Positions 1 to 6,016 of a DNA stretch of 6,177 bases are shown here, piece by piece. How positions within the stretch are numbered: position 1 is the stretch's first letter; each line of letters starts with the position of its first letter. Source of the stretch: Chitinivibrionales bacterium (GTDB lineage: Bacteria; Fibrobacterota; Chitinivibrionia; Chitinivibrionales; FEN-1185); NCBI GenBank assembly GCA_028718065.1, contig JAQUMP010000240.1, positions 1-6,177 of the forward strand, written 5' to 3'. Below the pieces are notes generated by a model. The model saw only the letters and a list, made by a program, of their open reading frames with translations, was not told the DNA's origin and did not search any database. The position numbers and the translations under genes are program-made.

Positions 1-1038
1 CCAGGTAATCACGTTGGGGGTGAGGCTGCCGAAGGTTACGCTGTTATCGGTGCTGGTCGAGGAGGCGTTGGCCTTGCCCGAGTCGTTATGCGCCACGCCG
101 GCGGCGATCGTGGCGGTGATCGTCCCGGTGGCGTCCGTCATGCCGCTCACGGCGACGGTGTAGGTGGCGCCGCTGCCGGTAACGGTCTGCGTGAGGGTGG
201 GGCCGCCCGTTGTAACCAGGGTCACATCACCGCTTGTAAAGTCCGAAACCGCCGCATTAAAAACAACCGTAAAGTCAATCGTAGCGCCGGTGGTGGGGTC
301 GGCCTGCCCGGCGGCCTGATTGATGGTAACCGTGAGCCCGCCGGTAATGTCCCGCAACTGGATGGCCGCGAACCGCGCGGCATAGGATGCATAGGGGTAA
401 ATGTGGATAGTCTGGTTCACGGAGTCGGCCGTAAATGTTCCGGTCCCGTGCTGTCCGAGAGTTCCGGGTATGGCGTTAACGTTGCATTGCAGGACCATGG
501 TATCGCCGCCCGGCGTGGTGTAAAAGGCCGGCCGCGATTCACCCCATCCCGAAATACAGTTCCAGAGCTGGATTAAATACGTATGGCCGACGGCCAGATT
601 ATGGAGCGTAAAATCCCCGGCGCCCCCGTTTTCCATCATAAAGGCGCCGTCGATAATTTTCTGGTAATTCGCCGAAAGACCGCACGAAGGCGCGGTGGGA
701 TTATACGAACATCCGCTGAATCCCAGGTTCCAGGCGGAGCCCATGGTCGGCGAAGTAAGGTCCGGATTGGCGCCGGGGGTCTGGTGTTTTAACCTTGTGT
801 TTGTAAATGGAACGCCGTTGAGCGTAGTGGTGCGGACAGTGGTGGTATCGCACCAGCAATAGGCATAGGCAAGCGCCCCGGTGGTAACGACATCGGTATC
901 GCCTTTAATCCACTTCGGCGTGCCGAAGGTCACAATTGCGGCGGAAGCGGAAGCCGCTCCCAGGAAAAGACCGGCAAATACGCAAACAGCAACGCGCTTA
1001 AATTTCCGGGCGGTTAGACCCGATGGTGATGTTTTCAT
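1..1038 (-). CDS. Secreted Ig-like domain protein, N-terminal part (runs off left edge)
   Basis: An open frame of 346 codons starts at ATG 1038-1036 and reaches base 1 without a stop, so the C-terminus lies outside the window. The start is supported by AAAGGAG at 1048-1054, nine bases upstream, and by the signal peptide it creates: basic R11/K12/K14/R15, a hydrophobic stretch at about 16-30, and an ASA cleavage site at 31-33. The mature part opens with a beta-rich domain of about 200 residues (35-232) containing 'FGTPKWIKGDTDV', 'GTLGQHGTGTFTAD' near 192-205 and 'AIQLRDITG' near 225-233. I associate this pattern with exported proteins of Verrucomicrobia and relatives. It has six mature cysteines (61, 63, 110, 119, 161, 185), so disulfides are possible. 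Residues 235-336 form an Ig-like repeat ('VTINQAAGQADPTTG', then 'TLTQTVTGSGATYTVAVSGM') of the kind found in tandem in large surface proteins, so further repeats are likely beyond the edge. It should be exported by Sec. Ligand and function are unknown. It is transcribed divergently from the pyrophosphatase gene. Confidence 0.87.
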   Translation of the reverse strand, partial: MKTSPSGLTARKFKRVAVCVFAGLFLGAASASAAIVTFGTPKWIKGDTDVVTTGALAYAYCWCDTTTVRTTTLNGVPFTNTRLKHQTPGANPDLTSPTMGSAWNLGFSGCSYNPTAPSCGLSANYQKIIDGAFMMENGGAGDFTLHNLAVGHTYLIQLWNCISGWGESRPAFYTTPGGDTMVLQCNVNAIPGTLGQHGTGTFTADSVNQTIHIYPYASYAARFAAIQLRDITGGLTVTINQAAGQADPTTGATIDFTVVFNAAVSDFTSGDVTLVTTGGPTLTQTVTGSGATYTVAVSGMTDATGTITATIAAGVAHNDSGKANASSTSTDNSVTFGSLTPNVITW

Positions 1039-1047
1039 AGGCAATTT

Positions 1048-1067
1048 CTCCTTTAAACGTTTGAAGG
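1048..1067 (-). promoter_or_regulatory. SD of the minus-strand gene inside a near-palindrome
   Basis: The SD AAAGGAG (1048-1054, read on the minus strand) overlaps the near-palindrome CCTTTAAACGTTTGAAGG at 1050-1067, in which eight of nine symmetrical positions match. It could be a protein operator. In RNA it could be a weak hairpin that hides the SD, although the AACGTT centre leaves few bases for a loop. The symmetry and the overlap are directly visible. Any regulatory role is inference. Confidence 0.4.
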
Positions 1068-1082
1068 GACTCAGAGCAAATA

Positions 1083-1094
1083 GTTTAATTAAAC
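1083..1094. repeat. 12-bp perfect palindrome GTTTAATTAAAC
   Basis: GTTTAATTAAAC is fully self-complementary and lies 45 bases upstream of the start of the minus-strand gene, in the zone where its promoter should be. It may be an operator half-site pair for a dimeric regulator. In such AT-rich DNA a palindrome of this length could also be chance. No second copy was seen in the window. Confidence 0.3.
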
Positions 1095-1149
1095 GATCAA
1101 GGTAGAGAATGCTGCTTTTAGTTTTTAATTTAGTCAAAAGGAGGCTGGC

Positions 1150-1212
1150 ATGACGGGTGATAATAATATGTTTTATTACTATAAATACGACATTAAATTA
1201 TTATGCTTTTAA
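1150..1212 (+). CDS. Possible 20-residue small ORF with strong SD
   Basis: ATG at 1150 is preceded five bases upstream by AAAAGGAGG (1136-1144), the best match to the anti-SD in this intergenic region. The frame gives MTGDNNMFYYYKYDIKLLCF and stops at TAA 1210-1212. The peptide is rich in aromatics, with a hydrophobic tail and one cysteine, and resembles no family I know. A small hairpin follows nine bases after the stop. No clear promoter is visible upstream. It could be a genuine leader or small membrane-associated peptide, or a chance ORF in AT-rich DNA beside a chance purine run; the second is at least as likely. Confidence 0.22.
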   Translation: MTGDNNMFYYYKYDIKLLCF

Positions 1213-1220
1213 AACCGGGG

Positions 1221-1246
1221 GCAGGCGTTCCCTGCATTAAATTTTT
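1221..1246 (+). terminator. Weak hairpin with T-rich tail, possible terminator
   Basis: GCAGG (1221-1225) pairs with CCTGC (1231-1235) around a five-base loop, followed by ATTAAATTTTT. The stem is only five base pairs and the T run is delayed, so it is a poor intrinsic terminator at best. It lies between the doubtful small ORF and the pyrophosphatase promoter, where it could insulate the two. Confidence 0.2.
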
Positions 1247-1261
1247 AAAACGCATTTTCAT

Positions 1262-1290
1262 TTGATTTTTATTGCCCTTAAAGATATAAT
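1262..1290 (+). promoter_or_regulatory. Sigma-70-type promoter for the pyrophosphatase gene
   Basis: TTGATT at 1262-1267 (four of six bases matching the -35 consensus TTGACA) is followed, after exactly 17 bases, by a perfect TATAAT at 1285-1290. Transcription would start near 1296-1298 and give a leader of about 115 bases before the ATG at 1413. This is the only strong housekeeping-type promoter I found in the intergenic regions. The assignment assumes a standard primary sigma factor in this organism. Confidence 0.65.
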
Positions 1291-1412
1291 CAAAATTCTC
1301 ACTACCCGTTTGCCATTCATTTATTTTTTGTGTCGTTCTTTTTCAATAAACGGATCTTGCAAATAACTTTTTTCCATAATTATATAACCCCTTCAGCGAA
1401 AGGTACGGGTCT

Positions 1413-3851
1413 ATGAAACAGTTGCGTTTTCTGCCGAGCCTGCTTGCGGGAACAATTCTTGCAAGCGCGTTTGCCTCTCCCCTTTTTGCGAGCGAAGCCG
1501 ACCTTATAACTCCCGACCTAAAGCAAAGCCCGCTTGGGTATAATTTGTTGCTGATCGGCCTGGGGATTTGCGTGTTGGGTCTGATTTTCGGCTTGGTCAC
1601 TTACCTGCAAGTAAACAAGATCAAGGCGCATAAATGCATGCTCGACGTCGGGGCCTTGATTTTTGAGACTTGCAAAACATATCTGTGGCAGCAGGGAAAG
1701 TTTTTAGTCGTGCTCGAAATCATCATCGGCGCCTGCATCGCCTTTTATTTCGGTTTTTTGCGCAGCACGTCGTTCCATGGCGTCGCCCTTATCCTCGGAT
1801 GGTCGGTAATCGGCATTTTGGGCTCCTATGGCGTGGCCTGGTTCGGCATCCGCATGAACACCCTTGCCAATGCGCGCATGGCGTTTTCTTCGCTTCGCAA
1901 TAATCCCTACGACCTCATGCGCATTCCGCTTAAAGCGGGCATGAGCATCGGCGTCGTATTAGTAAGCGTAGAACTTATCATGATGCTTACGATCCTTCTT
2001 TTTATGCCTTCGCATCTGGCCGGTTCCTGTTTTATCGGCTTTGCAATCGGCGAATCGCTGGGCGCATCGGCCCTGCGTATTTGCGGCGGAATCTTTACCA
2101 AAATCGCCGACGTAGGGTCCGATCTCATGAAAATCGTCTTTAATATAAAGGAAGACGATCCGCGCAACCCCGGCGTCGTGGCCGATTGCACGGGTGACAA
2201 CGCGGGCGACAGCGTCGGCCCCACCGCCGACGGCTTTGAAACCTACGGCGTTACCGGCGTGGCCTTAATCAGTTTTATCCTGCTGGCCGTGCTTCCCGAT
2301 TATCAATCAACGCTGCTCATCTGGATTTTTATCATGCGCATTCTCATGATCGTAACATCCATCGTGGCCTATCAGTGCAACGATTTTTTCAGCAAGCTGA
2401 TTTACGGAAACAAAAAAGAGTTGGATTTTGAAAAACCCCTTACGAATTTGGTCTGGGTTACTTCGGCTTTGTCGATTGTCATGACGTTTGTGGTAAGTTA
2501 CTGGCAGCTCCACCGGCTTCCCCACCACTTATGGGTTTCTCTCTCCTGCATTATCAGTTGCGGGACGCTCGGCGCCGCTCTTATCCCGGAATTTACCAAG
2601 ATTTTTACCAGTTCAAAATCCAAGCATGTCAAGGAAGTCGTTACCTCCTCGCGCGAAGGCGGCGCGTCGCTTACCATTTTGTCCGGTATTGTTGCGGGCA
2701 ACATGAGCGCTTTCTGGATCGGCATGGTATTCTTTCTCCTCATGTTTCTTTCGTATTTGGCATCGACCCACGGCCTGGTTAATTTTATGATTTATCCTTC
2801 GGTCTTTGCTTTTGGCTTGGTCGCATTCGGTTTCTTAGGCATGGGACCGGTGACCATCGCGGTCGACAGCTACGGACCGGTTACGGACAACGCCCAGTCG
2901 GTGTATGAACTCTCCATGATCGAAACCATTCCGAATATTTCCGAAAACATTAAAAAGGATTTCGGGTTTACGCCGGATTTCGAACACGCCAAACATCACC
3001 TTGAGGCCAACGATTCCGCGGGCAATACGTTTAAGGCCACGGCCAAACCGGTGCTCATCGGCACGGCCGTGGTCGGGGCCACCACCATGATTTTTTCGCT
3101 TATCCTGGTGCTTAAAAAAACGCTCGGCATAGAACCCGAAGCCGTTTTAAACCTGCTCAACCCCTGGTCGATGCTTGGGTTCATCTGCGGCGGCGCGGTG
3201 ATTTTCTGGTTTGCCGGCGCGTCAATTCAGGCGGTTGCCGCCGGGGCGTACCGCGCGGTGGAATATATCAAGAAAAACATCAACCTCGACCCCAACATTT
3301 CCATGAAAGCCTCTACCGAAAATTCAAAAGAGGTCGTAAAAATCTGCACGCAATACGCGCAAAAAGGCATGGTGAATATTTTCGGCGCGATCTTTTGTTT
3401 CGCCCTCGCCTTTGCGTTTTTCTCCGCGCCCATTCACAACGCCCAGCCGACATCGTTCTTTATAAGCTACCTTATCGCCATTGCCGTTTTCGGATTGTTC
3501 GAAGCGGTCTTTATGGCCAACGCGGGCGGCTGCTGGGACAACGCAAAAAAAGTGGTCGAAGTTGATTTAAGAGAAAAAGGAACCTCGCTGCACGCCGCAT
3601 GCGTGGTCGGCGATACCGTGGGCGACCCGTTTAAAGACACCTCTTCGGTTGCCATGAATCCCATTATTAAATTTACGACGCTGTTTGGGCTTTTGGCCAT
3701 GGAAATAGCCATTACCGAAGCTTTTAAAACCTACGCGCCGTACGTAGGCGGGGTATTTTTTATCGTGGCGCTTTTCTTTGTCTGGCGTTCGTTTTACCGA
3801 ATGAGAGTGCCCGACCGCATGACCGAGGCCACAGTCGTTAAAAAAGCGTAA
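1413..3851 (+). CDS. hppA: Membrane-bound proton-translocating pyrophosphatase, divergent K+-independent type
   Basis: This integral membrane enzyme hydrolyses cytosolic PPi to two phosphates and pumps cations, most likely H+, out of the cytoplasm. The 812 residues contain about 16 hydrophobic helices and all the family motifs in order: 'DVGSD' (233-237), 'EDDPRNP' (247-253), 'GDNAGD' (261-266), 'TADGFETY' (271-278), 'VDSYGPVTDNA' (484-494), 'DSAGNTFKATAK' (534-545), 'GGCWDNAKK' (705-713) and 'VVGDTVGDPFKDTS' (731-744). The Mg/PPi ligands are therefore present (D233, D237, D262, D266, D485, D492, N493, N538, D709, N710, K713, D734, D738, K741, D742). K541 follows GNTF where K+-dependent enzymes carry alanine, which predicts K+ independence. 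E276 sits where Na+-pumping members have their gate glutamate. The N-terminus (1-26) looks like a signal peptide (K2, R5, hydrophobic core, LFA at 24-26). The start has a modest SD, AAAGGT (1399-1404), eight bases upstream. At 812 residues it is longer than the typical 660-770 and is divergent between motifs. An intrinsic terminator follows. Function is secure; the ion pumped is inferred. Confidence 0.95.
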   Translation: MKQLRFLPSLLAGTILASAFASPLFASEADLITPDLKQSPLGYNLLLIGLGICVLGLIFGLVTYLQVNKIKAHKCMLDVGALIFETCKTYLWQQGKFLVVLEIIIGACIAFYFGFLRSTSFHGVALILGWSVIGILGSYGVAWFGIRMNTLANARMAFSSLRNNPYDLMRIPLKAGMSIGVVLVSVELIMMLTILLFMPSHLAGSCFIGFAIGESLGASALRICGGIFTKIADVGSDLMKIVFNIKEDDPRNPGVVADCTGDNAGDSVGPTADGFETYGVTGVALISFILLAVLPDYQSTLLIWIFIMRILMIVTSIVAYQCNDFFSKLIYGNKKELDFEKPLTNLVWVTSALSIVMTFVVSYWQLHRLPHHLWVSLSCIISCGTLGAALIPEFTKIFTSSKSKHVKEVVTSSREGGASLTILSGIVAGNMSAFWIGMVFFLLMFLSYLASTHGLVNFMIYPSVFAFGLVAFGFLGMGPVTIAVDSYGPVTDNAQSVYELSMIETIPNISENIKKDFGFTPDFEHAKHHLEANDSAGNTFKATAKPVLIGTAVVGATTMIFSLILVLKKTLGIEPEAVLNLLNPWSMLGFICGGAVIFWFAGASIQAVAAGAYRAVEYIKKNINLDPNISMKASTENSKEVVKICTQYAQKGMVNIFGAIFCFALAFAFFSAPIHNAQPTSFFISYLIAIAVFGLFEAVFMANAGGCWDNAKKVVEVDLREKGTSLHAACVVGDTVGDPFKDTSSVAMNPIIKFTTLFGLLAMEIAITEAFKTYAPYVGGVFFIVALFFVWRSFYRMRVPDRMTEATVVKKA

Positions 3852-3881
3852 GGATCGGCCGTAGCGCCCGATGCATGCCTT

Positions 3882-3922
3882 AAGACTCTCACACCACCTT
3901 ATTCCGGTGTGAGAGTCTTTTT
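3882..3922 (+). terminator. Intrinsic terminator between pyrophosphatase and kup
   Basis: AAGACTCTCACACC (3882-3895) is perfectly complementary to GGTGTGAGAGTCTT (3906-3919), giving a 14-bp stem around a ten-base loop and ending in TCTTTTTATT. The T tract lies only on the plus-strand side, so it acts on transcripts coming from the pyrophosphatase gene, whose stop codon is 30 bases upstream. The following ATG of kup begins 21 bases after the stem, so the hairpin also shapes how kup can be expressed. Confidence 0.9.
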
Positions 3923-3940
3923 ATTAAGCAATTAAAACCT

Positions 3941-5851
3941 ATGCAATCAAATTCCCCTGCAGCGCCCGATCTTCCGAATAAAAAAAATCCGGCGGGCTTT
4001 GGACTTGCCATTGGCGCCCTCGGCGTTGTATTCGGCGACATCGGCACCAGTCCGCTGTATGCCCTCCGCGAATGTTTTTCCGGCCAAAACCACGTTGCCT
4101 TAACAAACCAGAATGTTTGCGGCATGGTTTCTTTGGTGTTCTGGACGCTCCTGATTGTCGTCTGTGTAAAGTATGTCGTATTCGTGCTGCGCGCCGACAA
4201 CAAAGGCGAAGGCGGTATTTTAGCGCTTTCGGCGCTTGTCGACCGGATTGGCGTAAAAACCAGGCGCATGCACGGCGTCGTGCTGATGCTGGGGCTGCTC
4301 GGAACCGCTTTGCTTTTTGGCGACGGCATTATTACGCCGGCGATCTCGGTCATGAGCGCGATTGAAGGTCTGGATGTGGCCACACCGTTTTTTAAACCGT
4401 TTATCCTGCCGCTTTCGATCCTGGTGCTGGTGGTCCTCTTTTTCATGCAAAAGCGGGGCACGCAAAATATAGGGGTCGTTTTCGGACCGGTACTCTTTTT
4501 ATGGTTTATTACGATCGGCACGCTCGGCTTTGTCCAGATACTCCGCTGTCCGGCGATCCTGCTGGCAATAAACCCTTTTTACGCGGTAAACTTCTTTTTT
4601 CACAACGGGCTTCACGGATTTTTCATGCTGGGATATGTATTTTTGACCGTGACCGGCGCCGAAGTTCTGTACGCCGATATCGGCCACTTCGGCACCCATC
4701 CTATCCGTCAAGCATGGTATTTTGTAGTTTTCCCGGCCCTTATTTTAAATTACGCCGGCCAGGGCGCCTACCTGCTGCATGCCGGTTCGATACCGCCGCA
4801 TCTCTTTTACGCGCTCTGCCCTTCCTGGTTCTTGCTCCCCTGCGTGGCCATCGCCACCGCGGCCACCGTAATCGCCTCGCAGGCGGTTATTTCCGGCACG
4901 TTTTCTCTGTTCCGACAGGCGGTTGGCCTGGGCTACTGGCCGCGCATCCGCATCATCCACACTTCGCAGAGCCGGATCGGGCAGGTCTATTTACCCTTTG
5001 TCAACATTATGCTGCTGGTCGGAACCCTCATGCTCATCCTTTATTTCAAGGAATCGGGCAAACTGGCCGTGGCCTACGGCATTGCCGTGTCGGCCACAAT
5101 GCTTATTACGACGTTTCTTTCGCTCTATTTATCATCCACCGTTTGGCGTCTTCCACGTGCGCTGCGTATCGTGTTTTACGCGGTCATTATTCCCGTGGAC
5201 GTCGCGTTTTTTATCGCCAACCTTATCAAGATACCGTCCGGCGGCTGGGTGGTGGTGCTTATAGCCGTGGCCGTATACGTATCAATGACGACCTGGATCC
5301 GAGGACGCACGATTTTACGGAAACAAGTGGAGGCTGCGGAACTGAGCCTTTCCACATTTATAAAGGACATCGTCCTCTCAAAACCGATTCGGGTTCCGGG
5401 CGTGGCGATTTTTCTTTCCGGGAGCGTTTCCGGCGTTCCACGCGCGCTGCTTCACAATTTTAAACACAATAAGATTCTCCACCAGAAAACGGTCATTCTC
5501 GCCGTGCTTATCGAGGACATCCCCCAGGTTCCTTTAGGCGATCGCATGCTGCATAAAAATCTCGGCGAGGGAATTTACCAGGTCGTTCTGCGGTTTGGGT
5601 TCGGTGAAACCGCGAATGTCCCGGAGGCCTTGACCTTGTCCGAAATTGCGATCCCCGACCTTATTTTCGACCCCATGAACACCACCTATTTTCTGGGAAA
5701 AGAGTCCCTTATTACCACCGATGCGCCCACCATGGCGCCCTGGCGAAAAAAACTTTTTCAATCCATGGCTCAAAACTCCCTGAATGCCTCGGCATTTTTT
5801 GTCTTGCCTCCCAATCGCGTGGTTGAACTTGGCGTGCAGGTGGAGCTGTAA
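3941..5851 (+). CDS. kup: Kup-type low-affinity potassium uptake permease
   Basis: This is a complete inner-membrane K+ transporter of the KUP/HAK/KT family (APC superfamily), which imports K+ with H+. Its 636 residues match the usual length (about 620-630). The family signature 'GVVFGDIGTSPLYA' is at 28-41, with the conserved aspartate D33. 'GDGIITPAISVMSAIEG' follows at 127-143 with E142, then 'GAEVLYADIGHFG' at 239-251 with E241, 'NYAGQGA' at 270-276 and 'IKIPSGGW' at 429-436. About 12 membrane helices fill residues 20-455. A soluble C-terminal domain (about 465-636) contains 'HNFKHNKILHQKTV' and ends in the typical 'VELGVQVEL'. ATG 3941 is the only sensible start: it gives a short hydrophilic tail before helix 1, and no later Met precedes the signature. 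No SD is visible before it (ATTAAAACCT), and the upstream terminator ends about 18 bases away. A weak -10-like TATTAA (3922-3927) could give a nearly leaderless mRNA. Same strand and adjacent to the pyrophosphatase, which suggests joint ion homeostasis. Confidence 0.96.
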   Translation: MQSNSPAAPDLPNKKNPAGFGLAIGALGVVFGDIGTSPLYALRECFSGQNHVALTNQNVCGMVSLVFWTLLIVVCVKYVVFVLRADNKGEGGILALSALVDRIGVKTRRMHGVVLMLGLLGTALLFGDGIITPAISVMSAIEGLDVATPFFKPFILPLSILVLVVLFFMQKRGTQNIGVVFGPVLFLWFITIGTLGFVQILRCPAILLAINPFYAVNFFFHNGLHGFFMLGYVFLTVTGAEVLYADIGHFGTHPIRQAWYFVVFPALILNYAGQGAYLLHAGSIPPHLFYALCPSWFLLPCVAIATAATVIASQAVISGTFSLFRQAVGLGYWPRIRIIHTSQSRIGQVYLPFVNIMLLVGTLMLILYFKESGKLAVAYGIAVSATMLITTFLSLYLSSTVWRLPRALRIVFYAVIIPVDVAFFIANLIKIPSGGWVVVLIAVAVYVSMTTWIRGRTILRKQVEAAELSLSTFIKDIVLSKPIRVPGVAIFLSGSVSGVPRALLHNFKHNKILHQKTVILAVLIEDIPQVPLGDRMLHKNLGEGIYQVVLRFGFGETANVPEALTLSEIAIPDLIFDPMNTTYFLGKESLITTDAPTMAPWRKKLFQSMAQNSLNASAFFVLPPNRVVELGVQVEL

Positions 5852-5873
5852 GGCGTTCCTGAATTTCTCGCGC

Positions 5874-5888
5874 TAAAATAATATTTTA
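5874..5888. repeat. 15-base AT palindrome in the kup downstream region
   Basis: TAAAATA (5874-5880) and TATTTTA (5882-5888) are perfect inverted copies around a single A. The site lies 23 bases after the kup stop and about 130 bases before the next start. It could be a regulator binding site for the downstream gene. It lacks GC pairs and a T tract, so it is not a convincing terminator. A TATATT -10-like hexamer at 5909-5914, with only a poor -35 (TTACCG, 5886-5891), overlaps its right arm. No clear kup terminator was found. Confidence 0.3.
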
Positions 5889-6005
5889 CCGTCCCGCATG
5901 CTTTTAGCTATATTTCTATCCGGCAAGCAATGTTTTGTTGGCCCCCGGCGCTTGAGCCCTTATTCTTAATTGTAAACCGATAAACCAATCAAACCACACA
6001 TCCGT

Positions 6006-6011
6006 AGGAGG
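6006..6011 (+). promoter_or_regulatory. Strong SD AGGAGG for the right-edge gene
   Basis: AGGAGG lies five bases before ATG 6017, within the longer purine run TAGGAGGAGAAAA. It fixes the start of the right-edge coding region and contrasts with the SD-less kup start. Confidence 0.75.
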
Positions 6012-6016
6012 AGAAA

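Larger units (their letters stand above)
1039..1412. other. Divergent AT-rich intergenic region
   Basis: These 374 bases separate the minus-strand secreted-protein gene from the plus-strand pyrophosphatase gene and are visibly richer in A and T than either. They hold the SD palindrome, a second palindrome at 1083-1094, a doubtful 20-residue ORF with a strong SD (1150-1212), a small hairpin (1221-1235) and the pyrophosphatase promoter (1262-1290). For the minus gene, a TTGACT -35-like hexamer lies at 1132-1137 on the minus strand, but no convincing -10 follows at 16-19 bases. The leader from about 1297 to 1412 is pyrimidine-rich. I could not fold it into a known riboswitch; only a six-base pairing (1306-1311 with 1348-1353) across a long loop was seen. 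Confidence 0.6.

Noticed and set aside
88..1105. Plus-strand open frames at 88-576, 583-792 and 881-1105
   Set aside because: They lie opposite the minus-strand secreted-protein gene, which has an SD, a signal peptide and recognisable domains. Their translations are Arg/Gly-rich, low-complexity and resemble no family.
1146..1160. TGGCATGACGGGTGA as a sigma-54 (-24/-12) promoter
   Set aside because: The TGGCA half is good, but the -12 GC dinucleotide is absent at the required spacing (GA is found instead).
1297..1412. Riboswitch in the hppA leader
   Set aside because: Only a six-base pairing across a long loop was found, with no conserved riboswitch core recognised by eye. A covariance-model search would settle it.
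1907..3712. Several minus-strand frames of 62-105 residues inside the pyrophosphatase gene
   Set aside because: All are antisense to conserved catalytic motifs, and the frames are short with unlikely composition.
3882..3919. Bidirectional terminator
   Set aside because: On the minus strand the stem is followed by AAGGCATGC and not by a T tract, so it can act efficiently only on plus-strand transcripts.
3889..4521. 210-residue minus-strand frame opposite the start of kup
   Set aside because: It is fully antisense to the conserved kup N-terminal half and its last codons run into the terminator. Its composition (Ser/Thr/Pro/Arg-rich) is typical of antisense translation, with no domain seen.
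4501..5463. 320-residue plus-strand frame inside kup
   Set aside because: It is an alternative frame of the well-conserved kup gene, rich in Arg/His/Pro, with no SD or domain.
5917..5949. Hairpin CCGGCAAGCAA...TTGTTGGCCCCCGG as kup terminator
   Set aside because: The arms pair only with bulges and no T tract follows, so it does not qualify as an intrinsic terminator.
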